In this document: positions 15,244 through 23,016 of the stretch, in pieces
How positions within the stretch are numbered: the stretch's first letter is position 1
Layout: every line of letters begins with the position of its first letter
DNA from: Elusimicrobiota bacterium
Lineage (GTDB): Bacteria > Elusimicrobiota > Elusimicrobia > UBA1565 > UBA9628
Direction of reading: 5' to 3'
NCBI GenBank assembly: GCA_016212855.1
Contig: JACRDP010000028.1
Coordinates: forward strand, 1-64,000
DNA: 64,000 nucleotides
Notes under the pieces: model-generated
The model's input: the letters and a program-made list of their open reading frames with translations, nothing else
Database searches by the model: none
Told to the model about the DNA's origin: nothing
Position numbers and translations under genes: made by a program

Positions 15244-16172
15244 AATACCGCAAGCTCGGCGCGAGCGACCTCTCGGTCTCCGAGATTTCCCTGGGCTCCT
15301 GGCTCACCTTCGGCGCGGGCGTGGACGACTCCGCCGGCCGCGCCTGCGTGGACGCCGCCTTCGACTCCGGGATCAATTTCATCGACACCTCGAACATCTA
15401 CGGGATCGGGGCCGCCGAGGAGTTCCTCGGCCGGGCGCTGAAGGATCGGAAGCGCTCCTCCTATGTCCTCGCCACCAAGCTCTATTTCCCGATGACGGAC
15501 GCGGACAAGGGGCTTTCGCGCGCGCAGATACGCAAGCAACTCGACGCGTCGCTCAAGCGTCTGAAGACGGACTTCGTCGATCTGTACCAGTGCCACCGCT
15601 ACGACGACGAGACGCCGCTGGAAGAAACGATGGAGGCGCTGGGCGAGGCGGTCAAATCCGGCAAGGTCCGCTGGCTCGGCTTCAGCGAGTGGTCGCCGCA
15701 GCAGATCGCCGCGGCGCTCAAGCTCTCGGGTCTGGCCAAGTTCGTCTCAAGCCAGCCGCAGTACTCGATTCTGTGGCGCCAGCATGAGCCGGGCGTGTTC
15801 CCGTTGTGCGCCGCCAACGGAATCGGCCAGATCGTCTGGTCGCCGCTCGCGCAGGGCGTGCTGACGGGCAAGTACAAGCGCGGCGCGCCTCCGCCGGCCG
15901 ACTCGCGGGCGATGAGCCCGGAGATGAGCGGCTTCATGAGCCGCTGGACCGCCGACGGCGTACTCGCCAAGGTCGATCGCCTGCGGCCGATCGCGGAGCA
16001 GGCGGGGATGACGTTGCCGCACCTGGCGCTCGCGTGGGTGCTGCGGCGCGCCGAGGTCTCCTCGGCGATCATCGGCGCCAGCCGGCCCGCCCAGGTCGTC
16101 GAAAACGCGGCCGCCTCCGGCAAGACCTTGACCGCGGACGTCCTGAAGGCGATCGACGCGGCCGTGGCCTGA
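15240..16172 (+). CDS. Aldo/keto reductase
   Basis: This 310-residue TIM-barrel oxidoreductase has the full catalytic tetrad D49, Y54 (FIDTSNIYG), K80 (LATK) and H119 (YQCHR). It is of the Kv-beta/YghZ-like group by its N-terminal LGASDLSVSEISLGSW and its ending VSSAIIGASRPAQVVENAAA. These enzymes reduce aldehydes and ketones with NADPH in the cytoplasm. The GTG start overlaps the previous stop, and the PAS gene starts three bases after its end. Confidence 0.93.
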   Translation: MKYRKLGASDLSVSEISLGSWLTFGAGVDDSAGRACVDAAFDSGINFIDTSNIYGIGAAEEFLGRALKDRKRSSYVLATKLYFPMTDADKGLSRAQIRKQLDASLKRLKTDFVDLYQCHRYDDETPLEETMEALGEAVKSGKVRWLGFSEWSPQQIAAALKLSGLAKFVSSQPQYSILWRQHEPGVFPLCAANGIGQIVWSPLAQGVLTGKYKRGAPPPADSRAMSPEMSGFMSRWTADGVLAKVDRLRPIAEQAGMTLPHLALAWVLRRAEVSSAIIGASRPAQVVENAAASGKTLTADVLKAIDAAVA

Positions 16173-16174
16173 TC

Positions 16175-16546
16175 ATGCACGACCAGAACGAGTACTACCA
16201 GAGCATACTCGACAACCTCACGGGCGGATTCCTGAGCGTCGACCTCGAGGGCACGGTCGTCTACGTCAACCCGACCGCCGGCCGCATCCTGCACTTACCC
16301 GATGTCAACAAGCTCATCGGTATGGAGTACCACAAGGCTCTGGGAAGTTTTCCGGCCCTGATGGAAGTCGTGCGCGACGTGCTCGCCACGCATAAGACCG
16401 TCCACCGCGCCGAGGTCAACGTGCTCCACGGCGACGCGCCGCTGACCATCGGCTACAGCACGCTTCAGGTCAAGAACCGGCGGGGGGACTATCTCGGCTT
16501 GGGGATCATCTTCCAGGACCTGACGTTCAAGACGCTCAAAAAATAA
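16175..16546 (+). CDS. Single PAS domain protein
   Basis: This 123-residue protein consists of one PAS domain: YYQSILDNLTGGFLSVDLEG opens the fold, VVYVNPTAGRIL gives the conserved Asn-Pro turn, and GDYLGLGIIFQDLT closes it. There is no attached kinase, cyclase or HTH output domain, so it would act as a sensor or interaction partner. Operon position after an aldo-keto reductase and before a secreted protein does not identify a partner. Its stop overlaps the next ATG. Confidence 0.8.
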   Translation: MHDQNEYYQSILDNLTGGFLSVDLEGTVVYVNPTAGRILHLPDVNKLIGMEYHKALGSFPALMEVVRDVLATHKTVHRAEVNVLHGDAPLTIGYSTLQVKNRRGDYLGLGIIFQDLTFKTLKK

Positions 16547-17010
16547 TGGCAGCCAAGCTTCTGCTTCTCATCGCCCTGTTCGCCCGGCCCGCCTTCGCCG
16601 CGGATGCGTTGATCGGTTCATGGGACAAGGACGGCGCTCCGGCCTCGGTCGTGCGAGCCGACCACACCGCGCGCATTGGGAGCGACGAAGTGAAGTGGAT
16701 CGCCGACGGGAAAACTCTGCGCCTGACGTACGCGAACGGCGAGACGGAGACGATGTCGTACTCGATCCGGGGCAACGTCTTGACGGTCACGATGGACGGC
16801 GAATCCGAGGTCTACACGCGCTCGGCGGCCAAAGCGGGAAAGGCCGCGAAGGCTCCTCCCGCGGAGAAGGCGGGAAGCGACAAGCTCTCGACCATGCTGC
16901 TGTCGGAGGGCGCCGGGGAGCTAGGGGACGCCGAGCTGAAGGTCTCGCGCAACTCCAACGGCTACCCGATCCTCAACGCCGGCGGCAAGGAATACTCGAG
17001 CTGCAACTAG
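16546..17010 (+). CDS. Secreted hypothetical protein
   Basis: This encodes 154 residues with a signal peptide (KLLLLIALFARPAFAADA). A lipocalin-like beta region follows (LIGSWDKDGAPASVVRADHT, NGETETMSYSIRGNVLTVTM), typical of small secreted proteins that begin with I/L-x-G-x-W. An Ala/Lys linker leads to a short C-terminal domain ending in YSSCN. The ATG overlaps the stop of the PAS gene (TAATG). It is convergent with, and overlaps by four bases, the next gene. Confidence 0.55.
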   Translation: MAAKLLLLIALFARPAFAADALIGSWDKDGAPASVVRADHTARIGSDEVKWIADGKTLRLTYANGETETMSYSIRGNVLTVTMDGESEVYTRSAAKAGKAAKAPPAEKAGSDKLSTMLLSEGAGELGDAELKVSRNSNGYPILNAGGKEYSSCN

Positions 17011-17552
17011 GCCGGGAGCGCGCAGGCGCGCGCGTAGCAGCGCGACAAGGCCATGCTGGCCAAAGTCCAGAGGATCGCGGCGTCGACGAGCTGCACCGCG
17101 GCGAAGGACCAGGAGAAATTCCCCCACGCCGCGTTGGGAATCGCCCCGAGCGTTCCGAGGCACAGGCCGAAGAAGAGGCCGTACATCGCCGCGTCCTTGA
17201 GAGTCAGTCCGGGAATCTTGCCGAGAATCCAGGTCCAGAAGAAAGCGCCGATCATTTGGGCGGCGAGTCCCGCGAGCAGGCTCGCGGCCGTCCCGCGCGT
17301 TCCCGGGCGGGAGTAGGACAGGAATACGGTCGGCTGCTCGAGCCGGTTCCCTTCGCCCTCCGGCGCCAGACGATAAGTTCCCGGTTCGATCGAGCCGGCT
17401 TCAAGAACTCTCACGACGGCCGCCGGATTCGCAAGCGCGCGGACCGTCCGTTGATGGAACGGAAGGACGATCCAGGATACGGGCGTCCAGACGAACGCGA
17501 TCAATCCGCCCACGACGGCGCCCTTCCACGGCGAGAGGCAGCGGTGTTCCAT
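17007..17552 (-). CDS. Multispan membrane protein
   Basis: This encodes 181 residues with about four spans (GAVVGGLIAFVWTPVSWIVL, SLLAGLAAQMIGAFFWTWIL, AAMYGLFFGLCLGTLGAI, VDAAILWTLASMALS). An N-terminal loop holds a periplasmic or cytoplasmic hairpin rich in charged residues. No family is recognised. The ATG at 17552 is chosen over one at 17567 because TACATT lies five bases before it, consistent with leaderless starts elsewhere. The upstream region carries the paired DnaA-box element. Confidence 0.55.
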   Translation of the reverse strand: MEHRCLSPWKGAVVGGLIAFVWTPVSWIVLPFHQRTVRALANPAAVVRVLEAGSIEPGTYRLAPEGEGNRLEQPTVFLSYSRPGTRGTAASLLAGLAAQMIGAFFWTWILGKIPGLTLKDAAMYGLFFGLCLGTLGAIPNAAWGNFSWSFAAVQLVDAAILWTLASMALSRCYARACALPA

Positions 17553-17582
17553 GGCGCAATGTATCAAAAAAACCCGGCGGCG

Positions 17583-17651
17583 TTATCCGAGTTATCCACA
17601 GACGACGGGTTTGGTGTTGTCGACAACACTGAAGTCGCTGCTTGTGGATAA
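17583..17651. promoter_or_regulatory. Symmetric DnaA-box pair around a 16-bp palindrome
   Basis: Consensus DnaA boxes TTATCCACA (17592-17600) and TGTGGATAA (17643-17651) lie as an inverted pair exactly equidistant from the perfect palindrome GTGTTGTCGACAACAC (17614-17629). A further near-box TTATCCGAG (17583-17591) abuts the first in direct orientation. Overall, the 30-base arms match at 22 positions. No dnaA or dnaN gene is nearby. Confidence 0.6.
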
Positions 17652-17674
17652 GGCGGGTTGCGAGGGCAGCCGAA

Positions 17675-18967
17675 TCAGGCGGGAATCGCGTCGAGGATGC
17701 CGGCGAGAAACGCCGCGTGATCCCAGGCCTTGATGTCGATGGACAATCCGAGGTGCACGATGACGAGCCCGCGCGAGGGGATCACGGTCAAGCACTGCCC
17801 CTCGTGGCCGAGGGCATGAAAGGCGTCGGCCGGGATCTTCGCGGCGGCGGGAGTCTCTCCGCCGAGCTCCTTGGGCAGCTTGAGCCACCAATGCGCGCCG
17901 TACTTGCCGTCCGGGGCCTGCGGCGTAGGAGTCGTCGAGAACGTGTTCCAGACTCCGGGGGCGGCGGCCATCGCGCCGAAGCGCGCCCAGTCGCGCGCGG
18001 TCGCGAACAGGTACGAGGAACCGACAAAGGTGCCGGCCGCGTCGGTTTCGAATACGGCGCTGTCCATTCCGAGCGGATCGAACAACGCGCGGCGCGGCCA
18101 GGAGGGATACTGAGCTTCGCCGAGCTTGCGACGCGCGATCAACGAGAGGATGTTCGTCGTGCCGCTCGAGTACTGCCATTTCGTCCCGGGCGGGGCCTCG
18201 AGCGGACGAGAGGCTGCGAAGCCGCCGGCGTCGTAGCCGTCGTTGTAGAGCATGCGCGTCACATCGGAAAACGGGCTGGAGTAGACCTCGGAGAAGCGCA
18301 GGCCGGAGCGCATGCGCAGAAGATCCTCAAGCGCGATGTCACGGCGTCCGTCGTCCGCCCATTCCGGGAGCAGGTTTTTGTCCGCCAGGTTCAGCGTGCC
18401 GGCTTTGGCGAGTATCCCGATCAAGGATCCCATCACGCTTTTCGTCATCGACCAGCCGTTGAGCGGGGTCTCCGCCGAAAAGCCGGGAGCGTAGCGCTCG
18501 CCGGCGATAACGCCGTTCTTGAGGATAAGCACAGCGCGAGTTCGGCGGGGAGTCGGCCCCGGCTCGGTGAAGGCCGCGTCGAGTATGGGACTCAGCGCAG
18601 GGACCTCGGCCAAGGGTAATTCGGCGGAACGCCGTTTGATCGCCGGCGCGGGCGCCGCCGGGAGGGGGCCGGGAGTCAGCGCGGCGCCGAAGCCGGGCCG
18701 CCAAGCGGCGACGCGCGGCTGGAGGCCGAAGAAGGACGCCGTGACGGTTTTCTTGTCGCGGTCCACGCGCGCGTGGAACAGGCGCATGATCTTATACGCG
18801 TCGTCGGAGACGTCCGGAGCGGAGTTCGGCTCGAGGTCGAGGCCGGAGACGAATATTCCCGAGGCCAGGGCCTTCGCCTTGTACGAGCAGCCGACGGCGG
18901 CATACCGGCTCAGGCACAGCCGCCAGAGCGCGGCGAGGAAGACGGCGGCGCCGATCCAGGTCGTCAT
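17675..18967 (-). CDS. Serine hydrolase, class C beta-lactamase family
   Basis: This 430-residue protein has an N-terminal membrane anchor (GAAVFLAALWRLCL), a spacer of about 100 residues, and a beta-lactamase/DD-peptidase fold. Catalytic motifs are SMTK (S173, K176), YSS (Y266) and a distal HEGQ in place of KTG. Such proteins are often esterases, amidases or peptidoglycan carboxypeptidases rather than resistance enzymes, so antibiotic hydrolysis should not be assumed. It faces the periplasm. TATACT (18976-18981) lies eight bases before the ATG, giving a very short or absent leader. Confidence 0.85.
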   Translation of the reverse strand: MTTWIGAAVFLAALWRLCLSRYAAVGCSYKAKALASGIFVSGLDLEPNSAPDVSDDAYKIMRLFHARVDRDKKTVTASFFGLQPRVAAWRPGFGAALTPGPLPAAPAPAIKRRSAELPLAEVPALSPILDAAFTEPGPTPRRTRAVLILKNGVIAGERYAPGFSAETPLNGWSMTKSVMGSLIGILAKAGTLNLADKNLLPEWADDGRRDIALEDLLRMRSGLRFSEVYSSPFSDVTRMLYNDGYDAGGFAASRPLEAPPGTKWQYSSGTTNILSLIARRKLGEAQYPSWPRRALFDPLGMDSAVFETDAAGTFVGSSYLFATARDWARFGAMAAAPGVWNTFSTTPTPQAPDGKYGAHWWLKLPKELGGETPAAAKIPADAFHALGHEGQCLTVIPSRGLVIVHLGLSIDIKAWDHAAFLAGILDAIPA

Positions 18968-18988
18968 CGCCCTCTAGTATAAAAGAAA

Positions 18989-19035
18989 ACCGCCCCGGCC
19001 TTGGAAGGGTCGTTAGACCTCTCGGCCGGGGCGGT
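18989..19035 (-). terminator. Intrinsic terminator of the repeat-protein gene
   Basis: ACCGCCCCGGCC (18989-19000) pairs perfectly with GGCCGGGGCGGT (19024-19035), with a second small stem GGTC/GACC inside the loop. On the minus strand it is followed by a T-rich tract, so it serves the gene ending at 19054. Confidence 0.85.
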
Positions 19036-19053
19036 CGTTTGGGACTTCCGGCT

Positions 19054-21096
19054 CTACCAGCCCAGATTTCCCGACGTCAGGGTGTTGAACGCCGCGGACG
19101 ACTTCATCCGCTCGACGGGCGAGGGCGCGGGCGGCTGCGTCCCCTCCGGCGGCGCGGGAGTCGCGGACGGGTCGTAGACCCCTCCGTCCCGGTTGAACAG
19201 GAGCAGCGAGTCCGCGCCCGCGTCGTCCTTGGCCGTGACGATCACGAGCTTGAGCGCGCGGACGGTTTCGCCGGCCGCGTTCGTGCTCTCGCTGTTGACC
19301 AGCTTGATCTCGCTGACGCCGGACGCCAGGTACTGCGCGGGCGCTTTCTCGTCGGCGAGATTGTACAGGTCGGCCGAGCGCTCGGTTCCGGTGATCGTGA
19401 TCTTGCGCTCGCCGTTGACGTCGGCGACCGCCGCGATCGTGGGATCAACGTAGTCGAGTTCGATCTGCCGGATGACCTGGGTCGTCGTGCCGTCGGCCTC
19501 GTGCTTGTCGTCGTAAACGAACTTGGCCGATTTCACGCCGGTTCCCAGCCACTTTCCGCCCGCCGCGGGCGAATTCGGATCCGTGGCGGTCAGGTCGTAG
19601 AGGTACGCTTCCTTCGCGGCGCCGAGAATCTGCACCGATCGCGTCCCATCCACGCTGTACATCGTCTCGTCGTCCGGCGCCGGAGTGGGAGCGGGCGTCG
19701 TGGGCGGCGTCGGATCCGCGGGAGGAACGACGACGGGCGGCGTCGGATCAGGCTTGACGATGATGGTGCCCGCGTTGTCCTGGTAGCGGTAGTAGTTGTT
19801 GTCGATGATCACGTAGACCACGGTGGGGTAGACGGGATCCTGCCACCACCAGCGGCCGTCGTGCAGGTACACCCAGCGGTTGTAGTAGGGATCGTACCAC
19901 CAATGGCGCCCGCTGTAGTAGCGGGTCCAGAAGTAGTCGCTGCCGACGTAGAAGCCCCACCAGTGGTAACCGTACGTGTCATAGCGATGGCACGTGCGGT
20001 AGCCGTTCCAGTCGTACCAGCTGTAGCCGTGATCATTCACGTTCCACCCGCGGTGGACGTGATTGATGTTGTTGATGACGGTCGTGTTGTTGATGATGGT
20101 CACGTGATTGTGGCTCGGCGGGATGTAGCGGCCCCGGTTGTCCTGCCACTGACGCTGCTGCACCGGATTGCCGTCCCAACCGCGGTTGGGCGGGGTGTGC
20201 GCCCGACCGTCACCGTGACGGCGCGGGTCGATGAGGCCGCCGTTGTCGATGGGCTTGGGAGGGATCGGCATGACCCGTCCTCCGCGGCGCGGTTCGTTCG
20301 GCTGTCCCGGCTGACCGGGCTGATGACCGCCGCCGTTTCGCGGAGGAACGATCACCGGCGGCCGCTGATGAGGCGGCTGCTGGCGAGGAGGCTCCTGACG
20401 CGGGGGCTGCTGCCTCGGCGGCTCGTGACGGGGCGGCTGCTGGCGGGGCGGTTGCTGACGAGGAGGCTCGTGACGGGGAGGCTGCTGACGCGGAGGCTGC
20501 TGACGCGGCGGTTCTTGGCGAGGCGGCTCCTGACGTGGCGGCTCGTGACGTGGCGGCTCGTGACGTGGCGGCTCGTGACGTGGCGGCTCGTGACGGGGAG
20601 GCTGCTGACGCGGAGGCTCCTGGCGAGGCGGCTCCTGACGGGGAGGCTGCTGACGCGGGGGCTCTTGGCGAGGCGGCTCCTGGCGGGGAGGCTGCTGACG
20701 CGGGGGCTCCTGACGAGGAGGCTGTTGGCGAGGCGGCTCCTGACGCGGAGGCTCCTGGCGAGGCGGCTGTTGGCGAGGCGGCTCCTGACGGGGAGGCTGC
20801 TGACGAGGAGGTTCGCGGCGCGGAGGCTCCTGGCGAGGCGGCTGTTGGCGAGGCGGCTCCTGACGGGGAGGCTGCTGACGAGGAGGTTCGCGGCGCGGAG
20901 GCTCCTGGCGAGGCGGCTCCTGACGAGGAGGCTGCTGACGCGGAGGTTCCTGGCGTGGAGGCAGTTGACGTCCGGGCTGCTGCCCTCCGCCGCCGCCATG
21001 GCCCTGTCCGGGCTGGCGGTCGCGTCCTTGCGCTTGAGCGGCCGGCGCGCCTGCGATCAGCAGGCTGAGCGTCAGCGCTATCAGTTTTCTTTTCAT
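19054..21096 (-). CDS. Secreted Pro/Arg/Gln-pentapeptide repeat protein
   Basis: This encodes 680 residues. A signal peptide (KLIALTLSLLIAGAPAAQAQ) and a Gly/Gln segment are followed by about 40 tandem PPRQE/PPRQQ/PPRHE/PPRRE pentapeptides. Then comes an Asn- and aromatic-rich region (NHVTIINNTTVINNINHV; many Tyr, Trp and His), a Pro/Thr linker, and two beta-rich domains with similar strands (VQILGAAKEAYLYDL and KITITGTERSADLYNL). The repeat is strongly basic and extended, like wall- or polyanion-binding stalks. The ATG at 21096 has TGGAGG eight bases upstream. An attenuator-like hairpin precedes it and a strong terminator follows. Function unknown; a cell-surface or matrix protein is likely. 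Confidence 0.8.
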   Translation of the reverse strand: MKRKLIALTLSLLIAGAPAAQAQGRDRQPGQGHGGGGGQQPGRQLPPRQEPPRQQPPRQEPPRQEPPRREPPRQQPPRQEPPRQQPPRQEPPRREPPRQQPPRQEPPRQQPPRQEPPRQEPPRQQPPRQEPPRQQPPRQEPPRQEPPRQQPPRQEPPRQEPPRQQPPRHEPPRHEPPRHEPPRHEPPRQEPPRQEPPRQQPPRQQPPRHEPPRQQPPRQQPPRHEPPRQQPPRQEPPRQQPPHQRPPVIVPPRNGGGHQPGQPGQPNEPRRGGRVMPIPPKPIDNGGLIDPRRHGDGRAHTPPNRGWDGNPVQQRQWQDNRGRYIPPSHNHVTIINNTTVINNINHVHRGWNVNDHGYSWYDWNGYRTCHRYDTYGYHWWGFYVGSDYFWTRYYSGRHWWYDPYYNRWVYLHDGRWWWQDPVYPTVVYVIIDNNYYRYQDNAGTIIVKPDPTPPVVVPPADPTPPTTPAPTPAPDDETMYSVDGTRSVQILGAAKEAYLYDLTATDPNSPAAGGKWLGTGVKSAKFVYDDKHEADGTTTQVIRQIELDYVDPTIAAVADVNGERKITITGTERSADLYNLADEKAPAQYLASGVSEIKLVNSESTNAAGETVRALKLVIVTAKDDAGADSLLLFNRDGGVYDPSATPAPPEGTQPPAPSPVERMKSSAAFNTLTSGNLGW
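20355..20968. repeat. 15-bp tandem repeat array encoding PPR[Q/H/R][E/Q]
   Basis: About 40 units of 15 bp, of the form GGCGGCTCCTGACGA with variation at wobble and at the Gln/Glu/His/Arg codons. Four consecutive identical units encoding PPRHE (around 20530-20595), and longer blocks repeated around 20815 and 20885, show recent duplication by slippage or unequal recombination. Confidence 0.9.
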
Positions 21097-21137
21097 CTTG
21101 TTGCCTCCATCTGTCCGTGCTTCCGGCAAATAAAAAA

Positions 21138-21172
21138 GCCAGAAGAACGGACGTGTTGTCCATTCTCCTGGC
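21138..21172 (-). terminator. Attenuator-like hairpin in the leader of the repeat-protein gene
   Basis: A 15-bp stem (GCCAGGAGAATGGAC / GTCCGTTCTTCTGGC on the minus strand), followed by six T residues. The two positions that mismatch on the plus strand become G-U pairs on the minus-strand RNA. It sits about 40 bases before the start codon. Next to it is a second stem GCCCGAA/TTCGGGC (21175-21193). Confidence 0.75.
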
Positions 21173-21332
21173 GTGCCCGAATTCGGTTCGGGCGTGGATG
21201 CTCCCCGGCCAAATTCCAGGGATTACAGGTTCTGCCCAAAGGATATTCCATTATCAATATCATACCAGGGCCGAAGGGCCCATGTATACAGGTAGTCTTT
21301 GGACCTACGCGAATATTTTTAGGGGGGTAAGT

Positions 21333-21698
21333 TCAGCGAACGCGGCAGTCGGAGCGGATCTTTTTCTCGTCGGAGGTGAGGTCGACGGAGCCGTTCTCCT
21401 TCATGTAGAGCTCGAAGTGCTCGTCGGCGAAGCGCTTGCCGGCGACGGTCTCGATCTCGCGCAGCGCGAAGTCCTCGCCGCCGAGCGTGAGCGCCGCGCC
21501 GACGCCTCCGGGCGGGAAGTAGACGTCGAACGGCTCGCCGATCTTGCAGTCGTAGGTCACGCGATGATCGGGCAGCGCGGCGAGCTTGGGGACCTCGAGA
21601 GGCGGCGCGGCTTTGCGCAGGCGCGCGGTCTGGTAGCGGATCTCGTTGCAGCCGGCGGCGAGGAACGCCGCGGCGGCGACGGCTATAAGACGCGGCAC
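21333..21698 (-). CDS. MliC-like lysozyme inhibitor lipoprotein
   Basis: This encodes 121 residues from a GTG overlapping the upstream methyltransferase by 16 bp. The lipobox AFLAAGC puts the acylated Cys at residue 17. The C-terminal domain, from TYDCKIGEPFDVYF through EIETVAGKRFADEHFELYMKENG to SDCRV, follows the MliC/C-type lysozyme inhibitor pattern: two framing cysteines and a basic-Gly motif in the inhibitory loop. MliC proteins block host or environmental lysozyme at the outer membrane. The canonical SGSG loop is replaced by TVAGKR, so inhibition is a family-based inference. Confidence 0.65.
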   Translation of the reverse strand: MPRLIAVAAAAFLAAGCNEIRYQTARLRKAAPPLEVPKLAALPDHRVTYDCKIGEPFDVYFPPGGVGAALTLGGEDFALREIETVAGKRFADEHFELYMKENGSVDLTSDEKKIRSDCRVR

Positions 21699-22933
21699 CA
21701 CAAGACCTTCAAGTACTCGCCTTCGGGGTGGTCCGCGGTGAACGGGTGATCGGGGCCCGTGCCGCTCTTGCGGAAGATCTGCACGCGGCGGCCCGCCGAA
21801 CCCGCGGCCGTGCGCACGAACTGCGTGAACTCGTCCCAGGACACCATGCCCGAGCACGAGCACGTCACGAGAATGCCGCCGGGTTCCAATACGACCATGC
21901 CGAGGCGGTTCAAATCGATGTACTTCTGCCGCCCGAGGGCGTAACCCTCCTGGTTGGCGATGAGCTTGTAGGGGTCGAGCACGATCACGCCGTAGCGCTT
22001 GGCGTTCATCGCGGCCTGACGCAGATACGGAAACGCGTCCGCGCAGACCACGTCGATGCGCTGCTGGTTGGCGTTGGCGTTCATCTTCAGCAGCGCCGCT
22101 GCGTCGGGATCGAGCTCGATCGCGGTGACCTCCTCGGCGCCGCCTAGCTTCTTCGCGTATAATGCGAAGCCGCCGGTGTAGGAGCACACGTCGAGGACCT
22201 TTTTGCCCTTGGTGAAGGCCGTGAGAGCGGCGCGGTTCTCACGCTGGTCGGTGAAAAAGCCGGTTTTGTAGCCGGTTGAGGGGTCCACGATGAAGGTCAC
22301 GCCGTTTTCCTTTACGCGCGTGCCCGTTCCCTTATTAACGTCGAGCGTGAAGCCCTCCATGCTCTGCGTGTGAGGCGAAGCCCGATGAAAGAAGCGGGCG
22401 TTCGGGAAGTGGATCTTGAGCGCGCGTTCGATGCGCGCGACCTGCTTGAACATGCCCAGCGAGTAGAACTCGAGGGCGATGCAGTCGCCGTAGCGGTCGA
22501 CGACGAGTCCGGGCAGTCCGTCGCCGTGGTCGTGCACGAGTCGATAGGCGTCCGTGCGAGCGTCGAGGTCTAGAATGGTCCGTCGAAAAGTCACCGCCGT
22601 CGCTATCCGTTCATTAAAAAAAGTCTCGGCGTCGAACGTGCCGACTCCGCGCGAGAGCAGGCGCAGGGCGATCAGGCTGCGCGGGTTGAAGAGCGCCACG
22701 CCGTACGGGGCGTCGAAGCGGTCGTACACGGCGACGATGTCGCCAGGGCGGGCCTTGGGATCGACTTCGCCGAGCATCCTTTTATAGAGCTGATGGCCGG
22801 AGGCCGTCGAGCGTAGGCGCACCCAGGGAATGGGGAGCTCGTGGCCTTTGGGGCGGCCGGTGAGCTTGGGCTTAGGGGGGAAGACGCCTTTGGGCTCTTC
22901 GGACTCGGGCGGCTCGGGGCGGGACTCTTCCAC
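21683..22933 (-). CDS. RlmI-like class I SAM-dependent rRNA cytosine methyltransferase
   Basis: About 416 residues. An N-terminal PUA-like domain (LPIPWVRLRSTASG ... GDIVAVYDRFDAPYGVALFNP) and a central domain (FTDQRENRAAL) precede the SAM site VLDVCSYTGGFALYA. The catalytic-loop motifs are VLDPYKLI and LVTCSCSG. RlmI relatives make m5C in 23S rRNA; the exact site is not determinable. I prefer the GTG at 22933 because TAGAAT (22940-22945) lies six bases upstream; a GTG at 22939 directly follows that hexamer. The MliC-like gene overlaps its end. Confidence 0.85.
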   Translation of the reverse strand: MEESRPEPPESEEPKGVFPPKPKLTGRPKGHELPIPWVRLRSTASGHQLYKRMLGEVDPKARPGDIVAVYDRFDAPYGVALFNPRSLIALRLLSRGVGTFDAETFFNERIATAVTFRRTILDLDARTDAYRLVHDHGDGLPGLVVDRYGDCIALEFYSLGMFKQVARIERALKIHFPNARFFHRASPHTQSMEGFTLDVNKGTGTRVKENGVTFIVDPSTGYKTGFFTDQRENRAALTAFTKGKKVLDVCSYTGGFALYAKKLGGAEEVTAIELDPDAAALLKMNANANQQRIDVVCADAFPYLRQAAMNAKRYGVIVLDPYKLIANQEGYALGRQKYIDLNRLGMVVLEPGGILVTCSCSGMVSWDEFTQFVRTAAGSAGRRVQIFRKSGTGPDHPFTADHPEGEYLKVLWCRVL

Positions 22934-23016
22934 ACGCACATTCTACCAAGCTTCCACATACGGCATGGAACTTTTTAGGGGGGGCAATCGTCTGGTAAGC
23001 GAGCCCAGGTGCGCGA

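Noticed and set aside
17583-17651. Chromosomal replication origin
   Set aside because: DnaA boxes are present but there is no dnaA, dnaN, gidA or parAB gene and no obvious AT-rich unwinding region, so I report it only as a DnaA-box element.
17675-18967. Antibiotic-resistance beta-lactamase
   Set aside because: The SxxK and YxS motifs define the fold, but the KTG motif is replaced and the sequence is closer to the generic serine hydrolase group; no resistance claim is justified.
20355-20968. Possible CRISPR array
   Set aside because: The 15-bp units are contiguous, have no unique spacers and encode a continuous pentapeptide repeat; no cas genes are present.
21211-21300. Known riboswitch class (c-di-GMP, TPP, SAM, cobalamin) in the leader of the repeat-protein gene
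   Set aside because: None of the conserved core sequences of these classes can be found; only generic hairpins and a terminator are supported.
19039-21330. A 763-codon open frame on the plus strand, opposite the repeat-protein gene
   Set aside because: It is produced by the low stop-codon frequency of GC-rich repeats. The Arg/Leu repeat translation (RRLLTRRLL...) is the antisense of the PPRQE array, and it has no ribosome site or domain.
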